A DNA stretch of 64,000 bases from Rutpela maculata (taxonomy: Eukaryota; Arthropoda; Insecta; Coleoptera; Cerambycidae), in NCBI GenBank assembly GCA_936432065.2, contig OW386285.2, positions 138,847,235 to 138,911,234 on the forward strand, given 5' to 3'. Both the position numbers and the translations under genes were made by a program. How positions within the stretch are numbered: the stretch's first letter is position 1; each line of letters begins with the position of its first letter. Below are positions 11,383 to 21,465 of this stretch, piece after piece. Below the pieces are notes generated by a model that saw only the letters and a program-made list of their open reading frames with translations, did no database searches and was not told the origin of the DNA.

Positions 11383-11554
11383 AAGGGAAGCACTGGCGGC
11401 TCGTCAGAGGAGGCAGGGGAGACTGAGCCTCCTCTAGCAGCATATCCAGGGGTGGTGAGGAAATGTACAAATTGTAATCATATTGCAAGTTAATTGTCTT
11501 TTAAATATCAAGTCTCCTCTGCACAAAATATCACCAGCCGCCACTGAAGGGAAG
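11383..11554. mobile_element. hAT-type MITE with 8-bp target duplication
   Basis: Element 11391-11546 (156 bp) has ends CACTGGCGGCTCGTC and, inverted, CAGTGGCGGCTGGTG. Both sides carry the identical 8-mer AAGGGAAG (11383-11390 and 11547-11554). An 8-bp duplication with CAGTGGCGG-type tips is the hallmark of hAT elements. There is no room for a transposase, so it is non-autonomous. The perfect duplication suggests it is not very old. Confidence 0.9.
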
Positions 11555-12410
11555 GTCTGAGGCAAGGTGAAAGGCGGTAGCGGCGGGGGTTGTTACTGTA
11601 GAAGAACCTTACACACAGCGTCTGAAGGACGCGACACTAATTTATTTATTATGGGCGCCACGTGCGTCCCCTGTTGATCATGTGTGGTCGTTTCCACTCC
11701 TAGTCAAGTCTGATATGTTTAAGAGATGTTTGATAGACGAGAAAGCAAAAGTAAAAGCTGTACTTACCTTAGATTACTAACTGCCTTCTCTCTCAATTTG
11801 GCTTCTCTGGCAATGCACTTTAGCTTATTTATATGACACTGTAATAAATCTTGTGCTCAGAGATCTCTGATTCACTTTCATAGAAAATCCCTCTCGAGCC
11901 TCCATGAGCCGAACGGTGTATTGTGTTATAGACAGGAGGCACCCGATAGTCGACTCCGATCTAACGCACAAAAGCCCCCGAGGAAAAAACTTACAGATAA
12001 TCATTTAATCCGTAAAATGTAATAGTTCAAATAATACCATTTATTGATTAGAATAAAAAATAAATACAGTCAGGGTTATGCAATAGCCTATTTAAGAGAA
12101 TATATTTCAATAAATCGCCTCCCCAAGCAGGGCAATTTTATTATATATACTTTTATTTCGCAACAACTGGGAGCGTGCAATAGCAATTGATTAGGTAAAA
12201 AGATTCACACACCCAGAAGTTTATGCAGGCACTGACTGTGACGGACTGAAAATAATATAAAAATATTTTACTTTTTCAAAATGTTGTGACACTAGTCAGT
12301 AGCTTTAAGGTTCTTTCTAGGGATTATATCATTCACAAGAACACAGTTCAACGAGTTTAATTTGCTTTCCTGTCTCCTTTACGGCAACGTACCGGCCCCA
12401 TATAAGTTCA
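11555..12410. other. Unassigned DNA with a GC-richer start
   Basis: The first ~120 bp (GAAAGGCGGTAGCGGCGGGG and following) are GC-richer than the surroundings. With 11270-11382 this formed the target of the hAT MITE. I could not assign a gene or repeat. Confidence 0.35.
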
Positions 12411-12414
12411 ATAT

Positions 12415-12514
12415 AGGGGATGTGACCCGACTCCGCTTTCGAACAGTCGTTCGAAAGCGGAGTCGGGTCACATCCCCTAGGTCATTTGCAGAAAAGTCTT
12501 TCTGCAAATGACCT
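12415..12514. repeat. Two adjacent perfect hairpins, both with AGTC loops
   Basis: Hairpin 1 pairs 12415-12444 with 12449-12478 over 30 bp with no mismatch. Hairpin 2 pairs 12479-12494 with 12499-12514 over 16 bp with no mismatch. The 4-nt loop is AGTC in both (12445-12448 and 12495-12498). Just upstream, CCCCATAT...ATATAGGGG forms a third, imperfect pairing. Perfect pairing in a decayed region implies very recent origin, or an artefact of library preparation or assembly. The 103-codon frame starting in hairpin 2 (12486-12797) has no recognisable motif. Confidence 0.9.
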
Positions 12515-13050
12515 TTTAATCTTACTTATGGACAAGGTGGTTTTCCCTATAACTTTGCCATATTTAAAGACCTGCATTTGGTTTTGTTCCCACAGCTTTC
12601 TGCCGATTCTCCAACGAAATCGTCAAATTGACGAGTTGCTGGATGACTTTTTTTTATTCGAGAAACCGACCTTGTCCATTTTTGCTATTTTTTGTCTAAT
12701 AATTGCCTATGGACGCTACGCGCCTTTGCCACATTTTTCGGTTTCCCTTTTTCAGTATGTCGCCTCATTAAAATTTTATAGTCGTTCTTTTGAATAATAT
12801 CTACAATGACTGTGTCTCCAATAAAAACGTTAAAAATGTTCTATCCTCCACTTAAAGAGCACGGGGTGCCAGAATGGCGGTATTTCAAATGGGGCACATG
12901 TACACAGCTATCCCTAATAAAATTTTGCTTTACGTAGACACTTGATAAAAACCGTCGCCAGCTCTCCGCCTATTATTTCTTGACTATATCAGATTGAGAA
13001 CAGTACAGAACAGTTAACGGTTCTGGAAAACCCAGACGGTATTGTTAGTA
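12515..13050. other. Unassigned DNA
   Basis: Carries a 103-codon frame (12486-12797, +) without recognisable motifs. Nothing else supported. Confidence 0.35.
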
Positions 13051-13621
13051 CAGTAAAATTAAAAGTTGACCCGGAACAAATTTGTAATAAGCTCATTTCT
13101 TCATGATTGCATTCTATAGCTATCCAGAAGTCTCTGACTGAAAATCCCAAAAAATCCGCCCTGCAGAAATAAAGAAAAAATGCGCCGCCATGTTGAAATT
13201 AGGCACTTTTTTTCTTTAATCGGTAATAGCCCGCACGGATGACACTTTAGGAAAAAAGTAAAGAGGCAAAATTTTGAGAGAAAGAAAGTTTTAATGTGAT
13301 ATAAAGTTTTTTGCAATCGGTTAAATATTAGCAAAGTTACGGTTGTCAAAATGACAGATTTGTATAAAAAAAGAATACTTCTTGTGTTTTAATATCATAA
13401 AATGTAACAAAAGGCAACAACAATTATTTATTACTGGTAATACTAATTAATTAAAGTAATACATTCGTAAAATAAAATCCATTCTAAAAACAAAAGAACG
13501 TAACAACGAACACAATAACAGTACTCATAAATAGTGAAAAAATAAACTATAAACTCTTTAAAAAGCATGAATAAATTAAATAAGCATAAAAAAACTCTCA
13601 AATATGAGCTTTAACTAAAAA

Positions 13622-14880
13622 CTAGCCTCATTCTCAGAAAGTAACACCTCTGACGCATTGTCACAGTCCTGTTCAATGCAATTTACACAGCTGGTACTGC
13701 ACTTAAAGTTATATCTTTTACATTTTCAAGACTGTTTGCAATTTTTCTTGCAACCACAGAATAATTTAAAATGAAATCGGGGGGCACATTTTTGTACTAT
13801 TTTTATTGGCTCTAGATAACCGCTGTTTTTCCAACCCCAGTTCGCTGGATTAAGATTGTCGCCTAACCAGACTTGAATTTGCCAATATACTCTATAAGTA
13901 TGATATTTAGTGGCATCGGATGGTGACAGAAGCACTGTTAGATCCAAGTGCTGGAAAATATTTTGCCTAGCAAAAATCTGATTATTCCTAACGAACCTGT
14001 AATCATTTAAACTATTAGTTTTTTTTACTGACATACCATCTTAAAATAAATTCTTCCACAATTACTGCAAGCTGATTTGCTTCAGCAAAACTTTTGAAAA
14101 TTAATAGGCCGTTACTTAGTTCAGTATTATTTTCTAAAACTGAAAATACTTTTTTTTGCCATTTTTATAGCATGCAGAGGTGATATCGCATCCGAATATG
14201 GCATGTGCAAATAGAGTATTTTTTACTACATTTTCACTTAGTTCTGAACGTAACTTGCAGATATTCGTTATTTTATCAGATTTACCTCAATCACCTATAT
14301 ATTTTTTGTTTTTCAATGCTCAATAAGTAACGTTATTAAGTCTGTATCTTGACCAACAACTATAACAGCTGAGCAATCAATAACAGCTTTTAAAATTAAA
14401 TAATCAGCATCTGCATCCGCAGACTGTGATATTATTTTGATTGAAATTTGATGTTAAAAGTTAATTAACTGATCTTTATTTGATACTGATGCTAAAAATT
14501 CATTTTGAGATATCTCTACTACTTTTTTGTGAGTCAATGTTAATTTCTTTCTGAAATGCATTTTTAGATCTTCTTTGATATTCTGTAAATTTAACGGAAG
14601 TGCTTTCTTTAGAATAGCCATCGAAAATAATAATACAATTTAAACCATAATGATAACGAACAAATGAAACACACTGATGAACAATATCTTTACATTGAGC
14701 CGGACGTTGCCACAAAACTTTTCTAAAGAGACCCCCCCCCGTCTATTACAAATTGTTTAGCACTTTCAGGCAAAGTTGGGCTTGGTGTAAGTTTTTTATC
14801 AAAATTAGAAAAAAAGAGATGATTTTGTTGTTTTTCGAAAGGGAATATCATCAAATAAGCTAACCGGTATATGTTTTGTT
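13622..14880 (-). pseudogene. Decayed PIN-like, Cys-rich transposon-associated protein (copy A)
   Basis: Read N to C on the minus strand, these blocks appear in several frames: PVSLFDDIPFRKTTKSSLF (~14810-14870), FVIDGG (~14740), a block with IIIFDGYSKEST (~14600-14650), DADADYLILKAVID followed by VIVVGQDTDLITLL (~14345-14420), a poorly kept region near 14120-14200, then YRVYWQIQVWLGDNLNP and a WGW (~13840-13900), and a Cys-rich tail with CKRYNFKCSTSCVNC ending at a TAG at 13622-13624. The acidic DAD and QDTD pattern resembles PIN/FEN-like nucleases. Multiple stops and frameshifts show it is dead. It shares block order with the copy at 28311-29607. I know this as an uncharacterised multicopy arthropod family; enzymatic activity is inference. 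Confidence 0.75.
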
Positions 14881-14929
14881 TCATATTTATATAAACCATG
14901 ATTAGTATTTCCAACAGCCATGTTTTTAT

Positions 14930-15525
14930 ATAAAGTTATAAATAGGTTAATTAATAGCCCGAACATTTTAGCATTAATGCCATTTAATGTACCGTCAAGA
15001 CGAACTCGCTGCGCATTAATTTTTAATGTACCAATAGCAATTAACTCCACCCCCACCTCTCTCGTGACCATGCTTCGACTGGCTAACAACATTAATACTC
15101 TTATATATTTAGACTAGACCCTACCTCTCAAGAAGTACTATAGCATTGTGATCACACATTTATGTAATTTGTATGTATAATTGTGATACTGTTAAATTTA
15201 TACCATGCGTGTAATTTCCCATTAGGCATTTACATTCAAGCAGCGCGATAGATATGACAACACTGGCAGCCGTAAATTCGTCCGTCGGTGGAGTATCCCA
15301 GCTCTGTTATTTCATTTCAGCCATCTGGCACACGCGATGTTGTAATTTTTACTCCCCATGCCTACCCCGCGACTACACACACGGTATGAATAATGTATTA
15401 TTTTTCTATATTACGCAATCAGTAATTTACTTACTCAATTGTTATCTAAAAATACTATCCTTGTAATTTGGCCGATCAGTCCTATTTGGATATTGTTGGA
15501 TAAATAAATAAATAAATAAAAAAGT
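14930..15525 (+). mobile_element. 5'-truncated LINE, end of ORF2 plus 3' UTR and (TAAA)n tail
   Basis: From about 14938 a frame reads LINSPNILALMPFNVPSRRT, then NVPIAIN and MLRLANN, and stops near 15117. This resembles the last ~60 residues of Jockey-type LINE ORF2. It is followed by ~360 bp of noncoding sequence and TTGGATATTGTTGGATAAAT, then an ATAA/TAAA run ending near 15523. It lies in opposite orientation to the PIN-like gene and probably inserted into unit A, separating the gene from its right TIR. The 70-codon frame at 15254 is in the LINE 3' UTR and is not a gene. Confidence 0.7.
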
Positions 15526-15891
15526 TTTTGTTCACTATTAATTGTTGTATTCTTACGGTGTTAAAATACAAAAAATACCCTTTTTTGAAAAGAATCTGTC
15601 ATTTTGACAATCATAACTTTGTTAATATTTAACCGACTTATACTATATTGAAGCTTAGCTCTTTCTCTCAAAACTTTGCCTCTTTACTTTTTTTTCCTAA
15701 AGTGTCATCCGTGTGGGCTCTTACCGATTAAAGGAAAAAAGCACCTAATTTCAACATGGTGGAGCATTTTTTCTTTATTTCTGCACGGCGGATTTTTTTT
15801 GATTTTCAGTCAGAGACTCCTGGATAGAAGAAGAAATTAGCTTGTTACAAATTTGTTCCGGGTTTGGTCTAAATTTTATTTTATTTTACTG

Positions 15892-16745
15892 AAGTATGTA
15901 GGGGAGATGGCAAAGTGGGTGTCATCGGAAACATTGTACTGATAGAAAATAGGTGAGGTTGAACGCCTAACAGACAACCGCAATGATGTCAGAAGTGCCA
16001 TATTCCTGTCAAGATGTGAAGAAATGCTTTTTATGAATAGAGAATTATTGGTCGTTAATGCCAAAAATATAAATATAAACCAATATTTCGTCACTTATTA
16101 TCATATGACATTATATTGCAAGGCGGCATTCGCTTCTTCTTACAAGCCAATATCAATAAAAAGCATTTAAAACTATGTGAAATTATTTCCAATTTATCGT
16201 TTTCAATATTATTTATATGAATTATGTTATTTTTGTGGCATTATTTTTGTTTTCGTGTTAAGCATTAAATTACTCGTTTCGCTATTTTATATAACTCATT
16301 CAAAAATTATATTTTGTCATTATCATAGCTTTAAAAATGTGATATAGTATTTTGTCATAATAATTTAGTGAATAGAAAAATAATTGTAAAATAACATGTC
16401 AATAAAAAGTGCACGCGTTATATTATAATATTCATATGGACATAGCCAGATAAAATATTTAATTTTATTTGCAATGCGGGCACATAAATGTAATGTTAAT
16501 GCATTGTTAAATAAAATAGACATGATTAATTAATACATGCACTATATTGAAAGTGGAGCAATTCCTGGACTAGTCATCATTCAAATTTTGTCCTTCATTA
16601 ACACTAAATGAGGTAATAATGGTAATTAATTTAAAAATATTGGAAGGATGTACTTTAAGGTAGTATTTAATACAAGTAATATTATAAGGTTAAAAATTCC
16701 AAAATATTTCAATTTCTCTTGTCAAATTTACTGAGACCTATTTGA
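15892..16745. other. Unassigned AT-rich DNA
   Basis: No gene or repeat recognised. A 72-codon minus-strand frame at 15876-16094 has no motif. Confidence 0.4.
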
Positions 16746-16960
16746 AATTCTGAGATAATTTTTCTGTTTCTTATTGGGATGTTCTGCCACATGTACTTTC
16801 TTCTAAACAATTTTGTGAAATCTACAAAATAATACAATTATCCGGTCTTTTACTGGAAAATAACCTCTACGCCTGTGGCTTTTACATCAAAGAATCAGTT
16901 AGAGGGTGGTTTTTGACAAATAATGAATGAGAACAAAAAAAAGTAGACACTTTATAGAAA
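16746..16960 (+). repeat. Penelope-associated terminal repeat, uninterrupted copy
   Basis: This block contains TTCTGTTTCTTATTGGGATG, CACATGTACTTTCTTCTAAA, then TACTGGAAAATAACCTCTAC and GGTGGTTTTTGACAAATAAT. The same series recurs at 17681-17748 plus 18436-18545, in the same orientation, where it is split by a Helitron-like insert. The two copies flank the RT fragment, as the direct repeats (pLTRs) of Penelope-like elements do. This copy also serves as the empty site for the insert. Confidence 0.7.
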
Positions 16961-16984
16961 AGATTTATGAAAACAATATTCATA

Positions 16985-17560
16985 ATACTCATCTGATGGT
17001 TTTGTTGTAGTTAGCTTCTTTACTAATGTCCCAGTAGATAAAACTTTAGAAATAGTCAAGGATAAATTGTTGAATGATAAAAATTTGGAAGCAGGAACTA
17101 ATGTATGAATTTATAAAAAAGACTTACTTTCAGTTTGAAGGTGATTTCTATCAACAAAACTTTGGTACGGCAATGGGGTCTCCATTGTCGCCAGTTTTAA
17201 GTAATATATTTATGGAGAACTTTGAAACTAAACATGTTCAAAATTGTATATATAAACCGGTTAGCTGGTGGAGATATGTTGATGATATATTTGCAATTTG
17301 GGCCCATGGAGTTGATTCGCTAGATATTTTTTTAGAAAATATAAGTAATAAAGAACCCTCTGTTAAATTTACATTAGAAGTAGAAAATAGAAATGAACTA
17401 CCATTTTTAGATGTTTTAATTAAAAGAGTAAATAATACAGTTAAAACAAGTGTTTATAGAAAACCAACACACTTTAATTATATGACATATGTTGCATGAA
17501 AAGAGGCATCATTTAAATAAGCCTTTGTAATCAATTTGTCATTGCATGGTTTAGTTCCTT
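16985..17560 (+). pseudogene. Penelope-like element reverse transcriptase fragment
   Basis: A frame beginning near 16995 (VVVSFFTNVPVDKTLEIV) breaks and continues at 17074-17499. That stretch contains GTAMGSPLSPVLSNIFMENF, the catalytic-type motif WRYVDDIFAIW with YVDD intact, a LPFLDVLI block and YRKPTHFNY. A final KRGII segment follows the stop. SLFTNVP, GTAMGSPLSP and YRKPTH are hallmarks of Penelope-like RTs. The N-terminal third, the linker and the endonuclease are missing on this strand. An endonuclease fragment of the same class lies inverted at 18740-19110. Nonfunctional: truncated and frameshifted. Confidence 0.9.
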
Positions 17561-17680
17561 TCATAGGGTTGCCTTTTCATCGGAATATGCTAGACAACAT
17601 TTATTCCGGATGCAAGTAAACAAAATTGTTTATTATTATATCATAATATTTTCTAAATGTTTGTTGTGGCATTTTCTTAA

Positions 17681-18545
17681 TTTTTCTGTTTCTTATTGAG
17701 ATGCTCTGCCACATGTATTTTCTTCTAAACAATGTCGTGAAATCTAAAAAAAACCGCTGCCCAAGGAATCACTACTTCCACATCCAGATTCTCTATCCAA
17801 GTCACTCACAACGAAAAAACTTTGTATGTGAAAATAATTGTTTATGGAACTTTAATAATATAATATTTGAAATCCTCTACCCCAAAAACCCATAAAACGA
17901 TACCCCACATCGGTAGTGGGGTGGGGGTGGTGATAGAGGGGTGGTAGTGGGTGGTATTTTGAGGTTTCTGGTCCCTGTACATGCACTAAATCACATTTTT
18001 TTTTCATCCCCTTTAATAAGGAGGTGGGGGTGGTAATGGAGGTGGCTAATGCCAAAAACTTTTTTCAGACCTCAGTTTCTCTTGTATATACTAAATACCA
18101 ATTTCACGGACTCTTACCTGCTTAATTTACCCATTTACCTCAAATTTACCCCAATTTACCCCCCAACCCTTCGACGGAACAAGATAAAAATATAATCTAG
18201 TTCTAGATCTCGTTAAAGTACATATGTGTACCAAATTTCAAGTCAATATCTTAAACGGTTTCAGAGTAAACGTGCGCACAAAAAAAAGTTACAGACAGAC
18301 AGACCGACAGACAGAAAATTTTTTTTCGCTCAAACTTAAAATTTTGACGTTTCATGACATTTTAAGCCTATTTGGACAATAAAAATTTTTAAAAATTTTT
18401 TTGTCGTTACTATACTTCCACTGGACGTGGAAGTAATAATACAATAATTCAGTATTTTACTGGAAAATAACCTCTACGCCTGTGGCTTTTACGTCAAAAG
18501 ATCAGTTAAAGGGTGGTTTTTGGCAAATAATGAATAAAAACAAAA
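17681..18545 (+). repeat. Penelope-associated terminal repeat, copy split by insertion
   Basis: 17681-17748 and 18436-18545 together reproduce the block at 16746-16960. The break falls at AAATCT(A) on the left and AATAATACAAT on the right. Continuing to the right, 18557-18600 reads GCTGACGTTTCGGAAAACGA, whose complement (TTCCGAAACGTCAGC) is the sort of sequence found near the ends of insect Penelope-like elements. It would be the 3' end of the inverted endonuclease-bearing piece. Confidence 0.65.
17747..18436 (+). mobile_element. Helitron-like non-autonomous element (HINE-type), copy 1
   Basis: The ~690-bp unit begins with ACCGCTGCCCAAGGAATCAC and a TACTTCCAC word. It has GTGGGGGTGGT-type and TTTACCCC-type low-complexity blocks and a GACAGACAGACCGACAGACA tract. 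It ends in a hairpin, TACTTCCAC-TGGAC-GTGGAAGTA (18413-18435, 9-bp stem). Comparison with the unfilled repeat at 16746-16960 shows no target duplication and insertion next to AAT/TAAT. A subterminal inverted word, an internal GTCT-type microsatellite, an end hairpin and no TSD match non-autonomous Helentrons (DINE/MINE/HINE). Other copies: 25361-25980 (+), 51050-51563 (-), 63004-63722 (-). Family placement is inference. Confidence 0.8.
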
Positions 18546-18739
18546 ATCTAAAAATGACGTATTTTGCTGACGTTTCGGAAAACGACTGTTTCCTTTCTCA
18601 AAGCGTATTATAAATGTTTGTGTGCTGTGTATATTAAATACACAGCTTTAAGAATATATTTATTGTATTCAGTATCCATAGATACTTACTGCTTACACAG
18701 AACTGTTGATACATCTAACTGATACTTTTATTTTAAACA

Positions 18740-19110
18740 ATGTTGAGTTTGTTAAGTTCTTCTTTTAACATCGGCAGCCAAGTTGTGCAAACATCTACGG
18801 AACAATTCGACACGCATTTATCCTCATTCAATAGTATTATAGCCGTTTCTTTAATTTTCCTTTTCTTGCTATTTCTCTCATTTGTTAAAATTTTTGCCGA
18901 GTCCCAGTTTATTCTATGTCAGTCCTCCCAAGCGTGTTCGCAAATCTTCGATTTCTGAATCTCATTCTTCCTAATGTAACCTCTTTGCCTCACCCGATCT
19001 AACACTGAATGGTCTGGATGACTCACCCACATAATGTTTATTACACTCGCACGGAATACTATAAATGCAGTTTTTTGAATTTTGCTCATGATTTAGTGGT
19101 TTTGTTTTCG
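18740..19110 (-). pseudogene. Penelope-like GIY-YIG endonuclease fragment
   Basis: On the minus strand near 19020-19065 a frame reads CIYSIPCECNKHYVGESSR, matching the Cys-containing GIY-YIG start of Penelope endonucleases. In another frame, 18850-18945 gives ICEHAWEDHRINWDSAKIL followed by a basic, Glu-containing helix (RNRKRKIKETAIILLN). A stop and a frameshift separate the two. Together they cover the GIY-YIG core, the His-containing motif and the downstream Glu. Orientation is opposite to the RT fragment at 16985-17560, so the locus holds at least two truncated copies head to head. Confidence 0.85.
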
Positions 19111-19257
19111 TTAAAATAGATCTCAGTGTATTGCCCGTTTGAAATATCGTCCTAATATCAAATCTATTGCCTATATCGCGTAGCTTTTCAGATAATCCGT
19201 ATACATAGGAATTAACATTGTGTACCGTTGTTCAGATTTTTGTCCTACATGATTATT

Positions 19258-19745
19258 ACTATACTCTTCGCAAAAACGAAGAGTATATTGCATTTGATCA
19301 GCACATCTCTAAAACCGGAAATATCGCTCGTAGAGAAAAGAATTTCATATCATTGTGTTAGTGAACGAATTCTGAACGACTTTCAAAATGTCCGTCTGTC
19401 CGTTTGCCCGTCTGTCCGTTTGTCCGTCTGACCGTTTGTCCGTCTGTCCGTTTGTCTGTCTGTCTGTCTGTCTGTCCATCCGTCACGTTTCTTGTAAGCA
19501 CGATAACTTAAGAAAGAAAAGTCCGATTGTATTGAAATTTGGAAAGTAAGTTAGTGTTAGCTAGAGGAAGAACTCTATTGTTTTTGAAGAAAATCAATCA
19601 GTAAATAAAAAAGTTATTAATCATTTCATTTAAAAAAATATAATTTCTTAATTTTTGTCGCTTGCACTTATATAGAAATCTTGCGAAATATTATCTCTAT
19701 AGTATATATTTTATTGTTTATGCATTTTACTAATATATATTTTAT
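19258..19745 (+). mobile_element. Helitron-like element, second family (hairpin plus GTCC/GTCT tract)
   Basis: It opens with a hairpin TACTCTTCG-CAAAAA-CGAAGAGTA (19262-19285), then has a GTCCGTCTGTCCGTTTG tract to about 19480, then CACGATAACTTAAGAAAGAA, TTGAAATTTGGAAAGTAAG and a distal AAATCTTGCGAAATATT. The architecture is like that of the family at 17747 but the sequence differs. A shorter inverted copy lies at 59290-59605. The (GTCY)n tract and end hairpin again suggest a non-autonomous Helentron. The 67-codon frame at 19228-19431 is a product of the tract. Confidence 0.65.
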
Positions 19746-20090
19746 AATAATATGTCTAATGCGTTGAAATATGATTCTCGAAAGATATATATTACAGACA
19801 TTCAATTTTTGTAGTGACCTCCAATAGGGAACTTGCCCAAAAAATAAAATTGAATTAAAATACTCAAAATCGTAAACTAATATCATTAAAAACCCCATAG
19901 ACAACAAAAAATTAAAAAGAAAAAAAAATCCTCCAGAAATATAAGCGATTAAAATCTGCCGGATTTTACCCACTCCTGAAACGTGACGTCAGAGGGTGAA
20001 AGTCGGATGACGGCGTCAAGCGACACCGATTCTGCTTTCGCATGCTCATTTGTCAGAAACAACTAGCAGTGGACACAACCTAACCTAAAA
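19746..20090. other. Unassigned DNA
   Basis: AT-rich, ending with a GTGACGTCA word at 19982, which also occurs near the other copy of the following ORF-bearing repeat. Confidence 0.3.
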
Positions 20091-20094
20091 TTCG

Positions 20095-20325
20095 TTGGAA
20101 AAACATCTTCAATATTCTGAAATGTCACAAAATGCTACTTTTGATTCGTTCGTGCCGAGTCGAATTTTCGAATTTCGCCGTGCAATTTACGATCAGGTTT
20201 ATCTGGAAGACTTCCTCTTTACGTCGCGACATCGTACGACCGTCCCAATGGTGTTTTTCGAAAAATATGAACGTGGCAAGATTGCACGTTTTTGCAATTT
20301 TTTCGGCTCCGAAAAGTAAGCTGTT
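20095..20325 (+). repeat. Repeat with a conserved short ORF, copy 1
   Basis: A 74-codon frame (20095-20319) contains MSQNATFDSFVPSRIFEF, then a block with VYLEDFLFTSRH and VPMVFFEKYER, then CNFFGS. The same frame recurs at 51869-52060. Over about 165 bp upstream of an indel the copies differ at only a handful of sites, some silent and some not. A second overlapping frame is also open in both copies, so codon constraint cannot be judged by eye. Both copies end at a GTAAGCT, which could be a splice donor, so a duplicated or captured exon is possible. No protein family recognised. Confidence 0.55.
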
Positions 20326-21240
20326 TTTTGCTATTTTTCGCAGATATCTCCAAAACGGTGGGAGTTAGCTCGAAATAAAAAATAAGGTCAAACGAGTATT
20401 TTCCACTACGAATCTTTTGCTATCACCAGACTTTTGATTTTTTCGTTTCGGAGATAACTACAGAAATGTCGGCCACGTACGACAAAAAATCGCAAATTTT
20501 GAGCTTCTACAATTGGCAACTTTTTAATCTTTGCTCCTACGCCAAAACACTACTCTAGCTAATTTAAAAAAATTAAATTTGCTAAAACTCCTTTTTTTAA
20601 TTTTTGGATTCCGATGAAAATTAAGGAATTAGAGGGGGCGGGATTTGGAACTTTTTTTTTTTTCGGTAAAATTTCTCCATTTTGTCACCGTAATTAATCG
20701 GTAATTAACTGACATCGATTTCATTTACGATGTTCACTTAATATCATATACTAGTTTGACGCTCCGTTAATCTCGGCCCTTCGAAACAAAGGTTTCTGAG
20801 AAGAATTATTTTTTTAAAATTTACATACACTCTATAGGAAAACGTGTAGTTTCCTACATTTTCTCGAATATCTCAATAATTATTGTTTTTTTCGAAAAAT
20901 TTGTAAACAGCTTATGTAAAGAGAATTAATTGAGCTTTCCGACATTTTTTTTAAATTTTTTCTCTAACATAAAAAACAAAAGACTTATGACCGAATTTGC
21001 GGACGTCTCAAAGCTAACCGCCGCACAGTCTATTAATTAGGGTGAATGGCTAAAGTACGCCATCTGTTGGACACAACGTGAGACCAGTTTTCACCCGGTG
21101 ACGTCACAGTGCTTTTCGTGAGGAGTGGCGAGGATTTCAACTTTAATTATTTATTGCAAAGTAAGTACTGCGATTTAAGAGCTGATGTTCGGTGTGGCGT
21201 GTTTTTATACATAAATACACACTTTAATGAAATAAAAAAC
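20326..21240. other. Unassigned repeat-like DNA
   Basis: Contains phrases such as ATATCTCCAAAACGGTGGGA and TTTCGGAGATAACTACAG that resemble sequence at 59690-60400, suggesting a diverged dispersed repeat. No gene. Confidence 0.3.
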
Positions 21241-21249
21241 AAATGGGCA

Positions 21250-21465
21250 AGTTTTCCATTGTTCAGTGGCTAATGTTTTGCTTTGTAATCCAAATATCCC
21301 ATGTTCGAATCCTAGTGATGGATGTTTTTTTTTCAATTTTTCTTCATATATTTTTTTCACAACAAAGTTAGTATCGCAAAATTTAGAATGTCCAAAAAAC
21401 TAACATTATTTACGAAAAAACTGCGAAGAGTATCCTATAGAATGTGTAACAATTATATAAAAAGT
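21250..21465 (+). mobile_element. tRNA-derived SINE-like repeat, copy 1
   Basis: Pol III promoter-like boxes are visible: an A-box-like GTTCAGTGGCTAA at 21261-21273 and a B-box-like TGTTCGAATCC at 21302-21312, about 30 bp apart. The tail includes ATTTTTTTCACAACAAAG, GAATGTCCAAAAA and CTGCGAAGAGTATCC. The tail recurs inverted at 57605-57720 next to a clearer tRNA-like head, which supports the SINE reading. No poly-A or target duplication was identified. Confidence 0.65.

Larger units (their letters stand above)
13051..15891 (-). mobile_element. Long-TIR unit A carrying a PIN-like Cys-rich protein gene
   Basis: The two ends are inverted copies over roughly 300 bp: 13051-13380 and 15585-15891. 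Matching landmarks are CCGGAACAAATTTGTAA against its complement at 15845-15861, GTCTCTGACTGAAAATC at 13130, and ATGACACTTTAGGAAAAAA near 13238. Possible outer tips are CAGTAAAAT and its complement. No convincing target duplication was found. Between the ends lie a decayed minus-strand gene (13622-14880) and a plus-strand LINE 3' fragment (14930-15525). The 2.84-kb length, long TIRs and a single gene make a DNA transposon the simplest reading. Confidence 0.75.

Noticed and set aside
11570..11660. GC-richer stretch that could be a host exon or a CpG-type promoter
   Set aside because: No open frame with recognisable similarity and no clear splice sites or core promoter could be defended.
12486..12797. 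103-codon plus-strand frame downstream of the twin hairpins
   Set aside because: No recognisable motif, starts inside a hairpin and has no second copy to test conservation; not annotated as a gene.
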